A stretch of DNA of 39,088 bases from an uncultured Oscillospiraceae bacterium (GCA_934539585.1 CAKTCT010000023.1:1-39088), one strand, 5' to 3'; positions 15,923 to 25,041 are shown, counted from the first letter of the stretch. Notes: generated by a model not told the origin, from the letters alone. Translations and numbers: made by a program.

Positions 15923-17005
15923 ATGAAAAAACTTCTCGCTGTCTCGTTGACAGCCGCCCTTCTCATGGGCACGAGCGCGTTGGCCGCAGGCTGCGGCACC
16001 GGTTCCGGCGGCAATGCCGAGAACGGCACCCTCTCCGTTTACAACTGGGGCGAGTACATTTCCGACGGCTCCGACGGCACCCTGGATTCCATTGCCGAGA
16101 TCGAAAAGCGCCTGGGATGCTCCATTGATTACGACCTGTATTCCACCAATGAGGAAATGTTCACGAAAATCCAGAGCGGCGCCGTGGATTACGACGTGAT
16201 CATCCCTTCGGACTACATGGTCTCCCGAATGATCTCTGCCGATATGCTGGAAAAGCTGGACTTTGCCAACATCCCCAACGCGGAAAATCTTATGGAACAG
16301 TTCAAGAAGCCCGACTACGACCCCACCGGCGAATACAGCGTGGCGTACACCTGGGGCACCGTCGGCCTGATTTACAATACCACCATGGTGGAGGAAGCTC
16401 CCGACAGCTGGAACGCTCTGTGGGATGAGCGGTACGCCCGGAAGGTCTTTATGTTCTCCAACTCCCGGGACGCCTTCGGCATTGCGCTGAAGCTCCTGGG
16501 GTACTCCCAGAACACCACCGACGAGGCCCAGATCCGGGAGGCCGCCGAGCTGCTGAAAAAGCAGAAAAGCGTGCTCCAGGCCTACGTTATGGACGAGATC
16601 TTTGACAAGATGGAGATCGGCGAAGGCGCAGTGGCCCCCTACTACGCCGGAGATGCCGTGACCATGATCTCCGAGAATCCCGATCTGGCCTATGTTCTGC
16701 CCAAGGAGGGCTCCAACGTCTTTATCGACGCTATGTGCATCCCCAAAGGCACCGCCAACAAGGAGCTGGCGGAGAAGTTCATCAACGAGATGTGCTCCAC
16801 CGATATCGGTCAGGCCAACATCGAGAAAATCTGCTACTCCACTCCCCTCCAGAACGTCTTTGACGCCCTGGACGACGAGATCAAGGGGAACCCCATCATC
16901 TACCCCGACGACGCCACCCTGTCCATCTGCGAGAGCTTCATCAATCTGCCCGATGAGACCAACACGCTGATCCAGGACCTGTGGAACGAGATCATCGCGG
17001 AATAA
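15923..17005 (+). CDS. potD: Spermidine/putrescine-binding lipoprotein PotD
   Basis: 360 aa. A lipoprotein signal peptide ends at the lipobox LAAGC (Cys24). The mature part has the PotD pattern: GTLSVYNWGEYISDG, YDVIIPSDYMVSRM, YTWGTVGLIYNTTMV, GDAVTMISENPDLAYVLPKEGSNVFIDAMCIPKG. The acidic and aromatic residues in these blocks line the polyamine site in characterised family members. It captures polyamines outside the membrane and passes them to PotBC. It lies 36 bp after potC with GGAGATAG before the ATG and is followed at once by a terminator. Confidence 0.93.
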   Translation: MKKLLAVSLTAALLMGTSALAAGCGTGSGGNAENGTLSVYNWGEYISDGSDGTLDSIAEIEKRLGCSIDYDLYSTNEEMFTKIQSGAVDYDVIIPSDYMVSRMISADMLEKLDFANIPNAENLMEQFKKPDYDPTGEYSVAYTWGTVGLIYNTTMVEEAPDSWNALWDERYARKVFMFSNSRDAFGIALKLLGYSQNTTDEAQIREAAELLKKQKSVLQAYVMDEIFDKMEIGEGAVAPYYAGDAVTMISENPDLAYVLPKEGSNVFIDAMCIPKGTANKELAEKFINEMCSTDIGQANIEKICYSTPLQNVFDALDDEIKGNPIIYPDDATLSICESFINLPDETNTLIQDLWNEIIAE

Positions 17006-17013
17006 AAATTGCG

Positions 17014-17039
17014 CCCGCCCGGACTTCCGGGCGGGTTTT
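17014..17039 (+). terminator. Terminator after potD
   Basis: A perfect 9-bp stem (CCCGCCCGG 17014-17022 with CCGGGCGGG 17027-17035) has a 4-nt loop, followed by TTTT. The U-tract is short, so some readthrough into the DUF4430 gene 20 bases further on is likely. Confidence 0.8.
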
Positions 17040-17057
17040 CCATGCAGGAGGAATACG

Positions 17058-17450
17058 ATGAAAAAAAGCGTTAAAATCATTCTCAGTGCTGCGGCTGCAG
17101 TGGTTCTGCTGGTCGGGCTGATTTTCGGTTCGCGGGTGCTGCGGCCCAAAACCTCCCCGGGGGAGAAATCCATTACCGTTCAGGTGGTGGTTTCCGAGGA
17201 GGACGTCCGGGAGTTCACGGTGAACACCACCGAGGAATTCCTGGGGCCTGCTCTGGAAAATGAAGGGCTCATCGAGGGCGAAAACAGCGAATACGGCCTT
17301 TTCGTCACCACGGTGGACGGCGTGAAGGCCGACGACTCCCAGAACCAGTGGTGGTGCGTCACCAAGGGCGGCGAGGACGTCTACACCGGCGTGGACACCA
17401 CGCCTATCGCCGACGGGGACTGCTTTGAGCTGACCCTCTCGGTGTATTGA
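17058..17450 (+). CDS. DUF4430 domain-containing exported protein
   Basis: 130 aa. An N-terminal membrane anchor or uncleaved signal (about 5-25, KSVKIILSAAAAVVLLVGLIF) is followed by one DUF4430 domain, marked by TTEEFLGPALENEGLIEG, GLFVTTVDGVKADDSQNQWWCVTKGGEDVYTGVD and the C-terminal GDCFELTLSVY. DUF4430 is related to the C-terminal domain of transcobalamin-like proteins and sits outside the cell. The RBS is AGGAGGAA. With no promoter visible between the potD terminator and its start, expression probably comes from pot readthrough. A link to polyamine uptake is only positional. Confidence 0.85.
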   Translation: MKKSVKIILSAAAAVVLLVGLIFGSRVLRPKTSPGEKSITVQVVVSEEDVREFTVNTTEEFLGPALENEGLIEGENSEYGLFVTTVDGVKADDSQNQWWCVTKGGEDVYTGVDTTPIADGDCFELTLSVY

Positions 17451-17467
17451 GCGCCAAACAGCAAAAA

Positions 17468-17509
17468 CCGCAGGCAGCGTTTCCAAAAGGACGCTGCCTG
17501 CGGTTTTTT
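17468..17509. terminator. Bidirectional terminator between convergent genes
   Basis: A perfect 13-bp stem (17468-17480 with 17491-17503) has a 10-nt loop, an A-run on the left (17463-17467) and TTTTTT on the right. It serves the DUF4430 gene and the convergent heparinase-like operon. Confidence 0.88.
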
Positions 17510-17518
17510 CATTGGGAG

Positions 17519-19834
17519 TTACCGGTCTGCGGGGGTCAGGGCGACGGCTCCGGCCGGGGCCGTGAAGGCGAGAAGGCCGCTTTCGGCGGAGACTTCCGCG
17601 GTGCAGACCGGCTTGCCGTTGACGGTCACGGTCCAGGGGCCCGGGGTCAGTCCGGCAAGGAAGTACTTCTGGAGGGACTCCCCGGTCACGGAGAAGGAAA
17701 GGGGCGCATGTAACGGCTCCCCGTCCTTGGAAAAAAGGGTCACGCAGTCAAAAATGGCCGCGCCTGCCAGCTGCTCCGTTTCGATCTCCGCGGCCTTCAC
17801 CGGGGAACCGACAGTGTCGGCGGCATACATCAGGGTCAGCAGGCGGTGGGTGCGGGCGAGGGCCGCCGGGGTCATTTCCACCCGGCCCCAGCCGGATTCC
17901 AGGGCGGTGCCTTCCACGTAGGAGCGGACCAGGGGGTAGTTCCGGTCGTTGACCCAGAACTCCCGGCCCGGGCCGCCGATGGCGGTATGGACCATGGGGG
18001 TCAGGCAGGACTGGGCCACCAGCTTCCCGCCGTACTTTCCGGTGAGGATGGCAAAGCCGTCTTCGGTCAGAGCCGATTCCTGCTGCATGTGGAGGAGGAA
18101 GGTCTTTTTGAACCCGGCGTCCCTGGCGGTGATCCGGTCGTAAACGGCAAAGACCAGGGGGCCGCCGGATTTTCCGTGGATACGGCCAGCATACTGCGGG
18201 TCACCTGGTCCACGGTCTCCGGGTCGTAGGCGTTGGTCAGGTCCCCGGCCAGGTAGGCGTAACGGAAAGCGTCCGCCGCGCCGCAGTCGTGGCCCAGGAC
18301 TCTGGCCTGGCGGGCGGTCCTTTTCCGGAGCCATTCCGCCGCGGTGAGGTTCTCGGTATTGGCGTCGCCCTGGATGGTCTGGCCGCCGGAGTAGACCCAG
18401 CCGTCGTTGTCCTGCATCTCCGGGTTGAAGATGAGGAGGGCGTTGGAGGAAATGGTCTGCTTGTTGTACGCCATGTCCTCCGGGGTGAAATAGGAGTCGT
18501 AAGCGCCGGAATCCGAGGCCAGGATGCCTTTGTAGTAGATCTGGAAGGAGCCGGCGTCCTTATGCTCGTGGTTGGCGGAGTAGGACTCGCCGATCTTCAT
18601 GTACACCTGGAAGGCGTTGGGGTCGTTCCAGGCCGACCGGGCGATGACGCTGCCCAGGGGCGAGCCGTTGTACCAGGTCAGGGGCAGGTCCTCCAGGCCG
18701 GCGCAGGGGAGTTCCGGATCGTTGAGGATCAGGAACATGGTCGGCGAAACCACAGAGTTGGCCAGGGAGAAGGAGGAGAACCCCTCCATGCCCTTTTTGG
18801 CAAAGCTCTTGAGGACCGGGTCCTGATAATAGGTTCCCGTCAGGAAGGCCAGGAGGTCCACCACGCCCAGGGCGTAGCTGGTCCCGTCCTCGTTGAAGTC
18901 GTCGCCCACCCGGAGGAGCTGGCCGTCGGGCCGGAGGTACTGGAGGAAGGTCCGGGCGGCGTCGTGGAGCCCCTTGCGGAACAGGACGCACCTGCCGTCG
19001 GTCATCCGGTCCAGGATATGCTGGGCGTAGGCCAGGAAGAACTGGCGGTAGGGGCCGTAGGCGCTGCCCTGCCAGTGGGAGCCGTAGGCGCTGCCCTGCC
19101 AGTGGGAGCCGTAGGCGCTGCCCTGCCAGTGGGAGCCGGAGGCCAGGTAGTAGTTGTTGTCCGGCCGGTAGGCGTGGAAGACCCGTCCGCCGATGAACTC
19201 GTAGATGTCCGGGTACTCGTCATAGGCCGCGATGCCCAGGGACAGTCCCGGAGAATCTGGGCCTCGGTGCCGTGGCCGGTGACGGAGCCCTGGCCCGTGG
19301 GGGCATTTCCACCTCCAGATGGGGCGCAAGGAAGGTCTCGCAGCCTGCCACCAGCTGCTCCCGGTCCTGGGGCGTCAGGGTGTCATAGCACCAGTCGTAG
19401 ACGCAGGCCGCGATATAGATGACGTAGCCGTAGGCCCGGCACTCGTCGGGGAGGACCCCCTCCGGGATGTCCAGGGTCCGGATATAGTTCTTGATGGCGG
19501 CCAGGGCTTCCCGGGCGTAGGCGGCGTCGCCGGTCAGGGCGTAGCGGAACGCCTTGGCCTCAATGGCGGCCAGGACGCGGTAGTCCATGTTGTGCCGGTC
19601 CCGGGTGGTCAGGGTCTCCAGCACGCCGGTGGCGGGCTCCTCCGAAAAGGCCAGGTACTGCCGGTAAGCAGGCTGGTTTTCCTCGGCGGAGAGGTTTTTC
19701 CGCACCGTTTCCAGGGACTTTCTGGTGAACATCAGCCGGGGATGGGCGTTTTTCTCCGGATAGACCTCCGGAGAAGGATAAACCTTCTCCGGGAGCCGGA
19801 CAACTTTGCCAAAATCTGTGGGTTGTCGTTCCAT
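17519..19834 (-). pseudogene. Heparinase II/III-like polysaccharide lyase, three frameshifts
   Basis: Restoring one base at each of three places joins the frames into one protein of about 770 aa. The sites are the G-run 19299-19303, position about 19245, and the G-run 18157-18161. The N-terminal part (from ATG 19834, AAAGGA 7 nt upstream) is the helical toroid domain (RLMFTRKSLETVRKNL, YVIYIAACVYDWCYDTLT). The short middle frame between the first two shifts reads TGQGSVTGHGTEAQILRD. The C-terminal half has the heparinase II/III beta-sandwich with YSANHEHKDAGSFQIYYKG, containing the conserved His-x-His-x-Asp. Such lyases cleave uronic-acid-containing polysaccharides by beta-elimination. No signal peptide was seen. 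It is last in the glycyl-radical operon. As written it cannot make the full protein; slippage mutation or sequencing error are both possible because the losses fall in or beside G/C runs. Confidence 0.85.
19054..19134. repeat. Three perfect 27-bp tandem repeats inside the lyase gene
   Basis: Units at 19054-19080, 19081-19107 and 19108-19134 are identical and begin GCCGTAGGCG. On the coding (minus) strand each adds the nine residues GSHWQGSAY in frame. The flanking protein (YLAS before, GPYRQFF after) suggests one copy is ancestral and two were added by slippage or unequal exchange. Confidence 0.93.
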
Positions 19835-19861
19835 AGGATATTCCTTTCGTTTTTCGGGGAC

Positions 19862-20950
19862 TCAGTCCTTGAAGAACTTCTGGGGCATGTATTTGGCGTT
19901 CTGGCGGTGGGCTTCTTCCATGACGGCGATCTGCTTGCGGACCTGGCTGTTTTCAATGGGGAAAGCTGTGCCTTCGGTCAGGTGACGGTACAGGGTGCGG
20001 TAGAAGATCAGGCCCTTGCAGTTGAAGTCGTTGGTTTCCTCGCCCTGGGCTTCCCAGAATTCCTCGTGGAAGGGAAGCTTTTCGCCGCAGTAGATGGGCT
20101 CGCCCTTTTCGTTGCGCAGCGGGCCCCAGACCACTTCGTGGGGGGCGGTTTCGCCTTCAATGTAGTACTTCCAGTCCAGCCGGGAGACGTTGCCGATGAG
20201 GCAGCCCCGGGTGCCTTCCACCAGCCAGGTGTACTTGGTGTAGCCGTTGGCGCTGGAAATCTCCACGTCCAGAAGGGGCGCGCCCTCGGCCTGGAGGATG
20301 AGCTTGGCGTAGTCGTTGGCGTCGCCGAAGGTGTGGGCGCAGCGCATGCTGGAGGTCACGCGGACGTTCTCGGGGAAGCCCATGAGGTCCAGGGCCTGGT
20401 CCACGGGGTGCGGTCCGGTGTTCCGCAGGCCGCCGGCCTGGTAAGCCTGGAGGGTCTGCCAGTCCCAGCGGCGGGCGAAGTTGTCATAGCGCAGCTCCAC
20501 TTCGAGGATGTCGCCCAGGACGCCGGAGGCGATGACGCTCTTGACCTTCTGGTGGGCCGGAGAGAAGCGGTACTGCTGGAACACCAGGTATTCCCCGCCG
20601 CCGGTGCGCTCCGCTTCCAGAATCTGGTCGAATTCCGCGGCGGTGTTGGCCGCGGGCTTCTCGCTGAGGACCCGGAAGCCCCGTTTCAGCAGCTCCTGGG
20701 AGATGTGGGCGTGGTCCATGGTGAAGGAAGCGTTGACCACCAGGTCAAACTGGCCCTTCTTGTCGAAAAGCTCGGTGTAGTCGCTCATGGCGTGGATGCC
20801 GGTTTCCTGGAGGATCATCTCCCGGCGCTGTTCGTCGGCGTCAACGTAGGCCACGATCTCAAAGAGGTCGGGGTGCTGTTTCATCAGGTGGGTGTGGATG
20901 TCACGGCCGCTGCGGCCGTAGCCGATAACGGCAACTTTTACTTTTTCCAT
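19862..20950 (-). CDS. Gfo/Idh/MocA family oxidoreductase
   Basis: 362 aa from the ATG at 20950 (AAGGAGG 8 nt upstream). The Rossmann NAD(P) site is KVAVIGYGRSGRDIHTHL (4-21), followed by VAYVDADEQRR. The catalytic-domain signature is LSEKPAANT (Glu-Lys-Pro near residue 93) and HPVDQALDLMGFP marks the family His/Asp region. These enzymes oxidise or reduce ring carbons of sugars, inositols and glycosides. It is intact, third gene behind the glycyl radical enzyme, 30 bp after the isomerase and 27 bp before the lyase. Together with the isomerase it resembles keto-sugar pathways; the substrate is not known. Confidence 0.92.
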   Translation of the reverse strand: MEKVKVAVIGYGRSGRDIHTHLMKQHPDLFEIVAYVDADEQRREMILQETGIHAMSDYTELFDKKGQFDLVVNASFTMDHAHISQELLKRGFRVLSEKPAANTAAEFDQILEAERTGGGEYLVFQQYRFSPAHQKVKSVIASGVLGDILEVELRYDNFARRWDWQTLQAYQAGGLRNTGPHPVDQALDLMGFPENVRVTSSMRCAHTFGDANDYAKLILQAEGAPLLDVEISSANGYTKYTWLVEGTRGCLIGNVSRLDWKYYIEGETAPHEVVWGPLRNEKGEPIYCGEKLPFHEEFWEAQGEETNDFNCKGLIFYRTLYRHLTEGTAFPIENSQVRKQIAVMEEAHRQNAKYMPQKFFKD

Positions 20951-20980
20951 GGTTTTGTCCTCCTTAGACAATTGCAGGCA

Positions 20981-21796
20981 TTATTTCACAAAGCTCCGCA
21001 TGAGCTTCAGATACACAGGCAGGGCCACGTCGGGGTCCGGGAGCTCCGGGTGCCATTTCTTTTCCCATTCCAGGGAGTAGTAGCCGTCGAAGCCGTCCTT
21101 TTCCAGGGCCTTGGTGATGGGGCCCATGGGGATGTCGCCTTCGCCGGGGAGGCAGAGGGTGAAGGTGCCGTCGGCGTTGCGGACATGGTCCTTCATGTGG
21201 ATGTGGCGCACGTAGGGGCGGATCACCTGGTAGAAGGGCTCCCAGTTATCGGCGTAGGCCCGGTCGCTGTGCTCCACGTCCCAGAGGATGCCGAAGCAGG
21301 CATGTTCCTTGCAGGCTTCGATGACGGCGCCGACAGTCTCGATGGTGTTGAAGTCGCCGTGGACCTCCAGGAGCACGTCCACGCCCTTGCCTTCCGCGTA
21401 GCGGCAGACCTCGGCGATGCATTCCGAGACCTTGGCCACGGTGGCGGCGGCGTTGTCTTTATCGGGAATCTGGTCGCCGAAGACCCGGATGGCGGGGATG
21501 CCCGCGGTGACGCAGACGTCCACGGCCTTCTTGCTCTCCTCGACGCCGGATTTGGCCCGCTCCTCGTTGTGGAAGGCGGCGGAGGTGCCGAAGCCCGCCA
21601 GCTTCACGCCGTTTTCCCGGAGCAAGGCGTTGGTGGCTTCCAGGTTTTCCGGGAAGAATTCGGGGATTTCCTCCGCCCGCATGACGCCGTTGACGCCGCG
21701 GACCTCAACGCCCTCATAGCCCAGTTTTCCGGCTTCCTCCAGGATGTGGTTGAAATCTCAATCCGGGCAGCCCAGGGTGGTAAATGCCAGTTTCAT
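20981..21796 (-). pseudogene. Xylose isomerase-like TIM barrel protein with in-frame TGA at codon 13
   Basis: 271 codons from the ATG at 21796 (AAGGAGG upstream). Reading starts MKLAFTTLGCPD, then TGA at 21758-21760, then DFNHILEEAGKLGYEGVEVRG and on without further stops. In this family the residue after CP(D/E) is normally Trp, so TGG to TGA is the simplest explanation. The rest carries the sugar phosphate isomerase/epimerase (AP endonuclease 2-like) metal-site pattern: VLLEVHGDF, ILWDVEHSD, HIHMKDH, LPGEGDIPMG and YYSLEWEKKW. An internal ATG at 21682 would lose the first barrel strands and has no RBS. Role inferred: isomerisation or epimerisation of a sugar or keto-sugar between the glycyl-radical and Gfo/Idh steps. 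Confidence 0.85.
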
Positions 21797-21819
21797 GGTT
21801 GTTTCCTCCTTGATGGTGT

Positions 21820-22716
21820 TTATAAGATCTGGAAGTTCCGGCAGTCATACTCTGTGAGCAGGCCGGAAATCCATTCCTTCCGTTCCTCCGACATGTTGGC
21901 CAGGTCCGCGTCCCAGGGGGTACGGCCCAGCTGCCGGCTTTTGAATACGCCCATATTGTGATACGGGAGAATGTCCACCCCGTCCAGGGGGTAGGCCCGG
22001 GACAGCGCCGCAATGGCTTTCAGGTGGGTCTCGTTGTCCCCGACTCCGGGGATGATGGGACAGCGGAGCCGGACGTTTGCCCCGGAATCCACGCCGAATT
22101 TCAGGTTTTCCAGGATGCGGTCCGTGGGGACGCCGATCATTTCCACGGCGTTTTCCGTGACCTTATAGTCCCAGAGAAACAGGTCCACCAGGGGCAGGAC
22201 CCCGGCCAGGACCTGGCGGGAGGCGCAGCCGCTGGTTTCCAGGGCGGTGTGGATGCCCTCCCGGCGGCACTTTTCCAGGACCTCCCGGAGAAACTCCGGC
22301 TGCATCAGGGGCTCTCCCCCGGAAACGGTGACGCCGCCGTGGGATTTTTCGTAGAACTTTTTGTCCTTCCGCAGCTCGTCCAGGACTTCCTCCGCCGTAC
22401 ATTCCCGGCCCTTGATCTCCAGGGCGTCCACGGGACAGACGCCGGTGCATTTGCCGCAGGCGGCGCACTGGTCCCGGCGGATTGTATGAACGCCGTTTTC
22501 CAGGATGTGGCAGGAGCAAACTTCTGCGCACCGGCCGCATCCCAGGCACTTTTCGTAGTTGAAAAGCAGCTCCGGCCGGGGGTTCTGGGACTCCGGATTG
22601 TGGCACCAGCGGCACCGCAGCGGGCAGCCCTTCAGAAAGAGGACTGTCCGCAGGCCGGGGCCGTCGTTGACGCTGCATCGTTGAATGTCAAAAATTGTTT
22701 CCATTGTGAAGCGCAC
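21820..22716 (-). CDS. Glycyl radical enzyme activating protein (radical SAM)
   Basis: 298 aa. The radical SAM cluster motif is CPLRCRWC (Cys31, 35, 38). Two extra ferredoxin-type 4Fe-4S sites follow (Cys57/60/63/67 and Cys84/87/90/94), as in activases of dehydratase- and decarboxylase-type glycyl radical enzymes but not in PFL activase. VTVSGGEPL at about 130-138 is the SAM-binding GGE motif. It abstracts hydrogen from the glycine of the partner enzyme using SAM. GTG at 22716 has GAGG 4 nt upstream; ATG at 22704 is an alternative start with poorer spacing. It begins 6 bp after the enzyme gene stop. Confidence 0.94.
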   Translation of the reverse strand: MRFTMETIFDIQRCSVNDGPGLRTVLFLKGCPLRCRWCHNPESQNPRPELLFNYEKCLGCGRCAEVCSCHILENGVHTIRRDQCAACGKCTGVCPVDALEIKGRECTAEEVLDELRKDKKFYEKSHGGVTVSGGEPLMQPEFLREVLEKCRREGIHTALETSGCASRQVLAGVLPLVDLFLWDYKVTENAVEMIGVPTDRILENLKFGVDSGANVRLRCPIIPGVGDNETHLKAIAALSRAYPLDGVDILPYHNMGVFKSRQLGRTPWDADLANMSEERKEWISGLLTEYDCRNFQIL

Positions 22717-22722
22717 CGTTCC

Positions 22723-24921
22723 TCAATACATGGTCCGGGACATGACTTCCTTCTGGACGTCGGCGCTGAGCTCCACGAACCGGGCGCAGAAGCCGCCGAC
22801 CCGGACGATGAGGTTCTGGTACTGCTCCGGGTGCTTCAGGGCTTCCTCCAGGTCCTTGCGGCCCAGGACGTTGATCATGATCTGGGAGCCGCCGTTTTCA
22901 AAGTAGACGTCCAGGGCGGCGCGGGTCTGGGGGTAGTGCTTCTGGAACATTTCCTTGGAAAACTTGATGTTCTGGACGGAACCGGCGTGGATGTCGGTTT
23001 TCAGCCGGACCAGGGAGTTCAGCATGGCGGTAAGGCCGTGGGTATCGGTGCCGCCGGCGGGGTTGTTGGCGTTGGCCAGGGCGTCGCCTGCCAGCCGCCC
23101 GTCTGCGGAGGCCATGGTGAAGTGGCCCGGGGTGGTGTTGGCGGAGTTGTTGATGACCACCACCAGGTAGGTATCCAGGCCCACCCGCCTGGCCTGGGCC
23201 TGGGTGAAGCGGCAGATGTGCTCATGAACCCGAACGGCCATGGCGTCGGCTTCCTCCAGGTCGTTGCCGTATTTCGGCGCGTCCAGAAGGAGCTTCCGCT
23301 CCGTCTCGTAGCCCTGGAAGTTCTTTTCCAGCATGTCCAGGAGCTGGTCCGGGGTGATCTTCTTCTCCTCAAAGACCAGCTTTTTGATGGCAGTCAGGGA
23401 GTTGGCGGTGTTGATGTTGCCGTAGGTCTCATAGGTGCCGCCCAGGTAGTGGACGCCGCCGCCGAAGATGGGCTTGGCCCGGGCAATGCAGTCGTCGTAC
23501 AGGAGGCTGGCCATGAGGAAGGGGGAGTTTCTGGCCGCGCTTTGGTACTCCGCCATCTGCTGGTCGGCCATCAGGGCGGTGAAATGCTCCACCTGGCGGC
23601 AGTAGGCCGCGTAAAAGGCTTCAAAGTCGGGGAAGTCCCGGAACTCGCCGGTCTTCAGCCCCATGGGCTTTTGGGAAATGTGGTCGCAGCCGTTAAACAG
23701 GGTGACTTCCAGGGCTTTCAGCAGATTGATGATGTCGCTGGGGGTTCCCACGGACCGATGGTACATGATGTACTCGCCGCAGCCGAAGGGCAGGTACTGC
23801 TCCGCTTCCTCATAGGACACGCCGAAGGCCTTCTCCACCGAGGGGATGTTGACATCGTCGTTATAGAGCAGGGGGTAGACGCAGCCCGTGCCGATGCCCT
23901 GGAGGGCGTTGTCCAGGAGCCGGGGGTCCTGGCCCTCATAGAACCGCAAGGTGAACTGGGGCAGCACGTCCCGGACGATCCCGGCCACGCGGATGGCCAG
24001 CAGCGCGAATTGGTCCGCGTTCTTTTCGTTGCGCCGGCCCTTGCCGCCGACGATGACCCGGCCGTTCCAGGTGGTTTTCCGGTAGATGAACAGCCGCCAC
24101 AGGTCCACCAGGATGGTCTGGGCTTCTTCCTCGGTGAGGGTCCCGTTTTCCAGGTCCCGAGCCAGGAAATCTCCCAGGTATTCGTCCATGCGGCCGTAGT
24201 TGTAGGTGCCCGACGCCACGGCGTAGAGGTACATCAGCTGGGTTGCTTCCCAGAAGGTTCCGGGCTTTCTCACGGCGAGGCTCCGGAGAATTTGGGTAAT
24301 CTCTTTCCCGTGGTCCGCGGCGGAGGCCTCCGCCTTCCGGGCGACGGCTTCCAGGATTTTGCAGAAGGCGTCCAACATGGCCAGGAGGCCCCGGCAGAAG
24401 GCGCGCTCTGCATCTGTTTCACAGCGGTCCAGCCGGGCGGAGACTTCCTCCCGCAGGCCGGGGATGCCCAGGATCAGCAGCTTATCGAAGTCCAACTGGG
24501 TGCTGCTCATCCGGCAGAGCCAGAAGCCCACGTTGGGTTCGCTGGTGAAGCGGTCGTTGGGGATTTCCCGGAGAACGTGCTCCGGGGTTTCCCGGATCAT
24601 CTGCTCCCTGCCGGTTTCGGGGCGCCATTTTTCCAGAAGGGCGCGGAGCTTTTCGGCCTGGTCCGGCAGCTGCTCGCTGAGCTTCCGGATGACCTCCTCC
24701 CGGACGAAATAGCCCATGCCGGACTCCTGCATGCCGAAGCCCACGGCCATTGGGGCGCACTTGCCGCAGAGATGCTCCGCCCCCTCCGGGGGAAGGAAGC
24801 TTTCGGTGAATTGCAGCTCCAGGCAGGCGGCTTCCCGCAGCTCTTTTTCGCTGTCCGGGAAGGAAAAGTAGGTATCCAGAAATTTTTCAATATAGTGCAG
24901 GTGGTTTTCCGCAGTCATCAT
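22723..24921 (-). CDS. Glycyl radical enzyme, non-PFL type, substrate unknown
   Basis: 732 aa, shorter than most relatives (about 780-850). The catalytic loop is LPFGCGEYIMYHR with thiyl Cys381 and Glu383 (C-x-E), the pattern of dehydratases, C-N/C-S lyases and decarboxylases rather than the Cys-Cys of pyruvate formate-lyase. The glycyl radical loop is VRVGGFCARF with Gly710 as the expected radical site. GRMDEYLGDFL (243-253) is a further family landmark. It acts in the cytoplasm under anoxia after activation by the next gene product. The ATG at 24921 has GGAGG 7 nt upstream. First gene of the minus-strand operon with isomerase, Gfo/Idh oxidoreductase and lyase, divergent from an AraC regulator. 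That setting points to dehydration or cleavage of a sugar or uronate derivative, which is inference. Confidence 0.9.
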   Translation of the reverse strand: MMTAENHLHYIEKFLDTYFSFPDSEKELREAACLELQFTESFLPPEGAEHLCGKCAPMAVGFGMQESGMGYFVREEVIRKLSEQLPDQAEKLRALLEKWRPETGREQMIRETPEHVLREIPNDRFTSEPNVGFWLCRMSSTQLDFDKLLILGIPGLREEVSARLDRCETDAERAFCRGLLAMLDAFCKILEAVARKAEASAADHGKEITQILRSLAVRKPGTFWEATQLMYLYAVASGTYNYGRMDEYLGDFLARDLENGTLTEEEAQTILVDLWRLFIYRKTTWNGRVIVGGKGRRNEKNADQFALLAIRVAGIVRDVLPQFTLRFYEGQDPRLLDNALQGIGTGCVYPLLYNDDVNIPSVEKAFGVSYEEAEQYLPFGCGEYIMYHRSVGTPSDIINLLKALEVTLFNGCDHISQKPMGLKTGEFRDFPDFEAFYAAYCRQVEHFTALMADQQMAEYQSAARNSPFLMASLLYDDCIARAKPIFGGGVHYLGGTYETYGNINTANSLTAIKKLVFEEKKITPDQLLDMLEKNFQGYETERKLLLDAPKYGNDLEEADAMAVRVHEHICRFTQAQARRVGLDTYLVVVINNSANTTPGHFTMASADGRLAGDALANANNPAGGTDTHGLTAMLNSLVRLKTDIHAGSVQNIKFSKEMFQKHYPQTRAALDVYFENGGSQIMINVLGRKDLEEALKHPEQYQNLIVRVGGFCARFVELSADVQKEVMSRTMY

Positions 24922-24942
24922 AAGAGTTCCTCCGTTTCAGCG

Positions 24943-24977
24943 TTGACTCTTGGATTCCATTCTATTATAATGGAATC
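24943..24977. promoter_or_regulatory. Divergent promoter and palindromic operator of the glycyl-radical locus
   Basis: Plus strand: TTGACT (24943-24948), 17 bp, TATAAT (24966-24971), driving the AraC gene. Minus strand: TATAAT at 24964-24969 for the enzyme operon, without a good -35, as expected for an activated promoter. A 9-bp inverted repeat (GATTCCATT 24953-24961, AATGGAATC 24969-24977, 7-bp spacer) covers both -10 boxes and is a likely operator. Confidence 0.72.
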
Positions 24978-25041
24978 GGAGCAAAACTCTACCACTGCGA
25001 TGACAAAAATTATACTGTGTTGATATAAGGAGGGAGCCGCC

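Noticed and set aside
19054..19134. CRISPR-like array
   Set aside because: The 27-bp units are directly adjacent with no spacers and keep the reading frame of the lyase gene.
18155..19305. Programmed frameshifting in the heparinase-like gene
   Set aside because: Three separate shifts would be needed, without a shared slippery heptamer or downstream structure; mutation or sequencing error is simpler.
21758..21760. Selenocysteine or a reassigned TGA codon in the isomerase
   Set aside because: The position is normally Trp rather than a redox-active Cys/Sec, no SECIS-like hairpin was evident just downstream, and TGA ends several intact genes here, for example at ATGA overlaps.
22723..24921. Pyruvate formate-lyase (pflB)
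   Set aside because: It lacks the adjacent Cys-Cys pair; the catalytic loop is C-G-E and the activase has two extra 4Fe-4S sites, both marks of the non-PFL glycyl radical enzymes.
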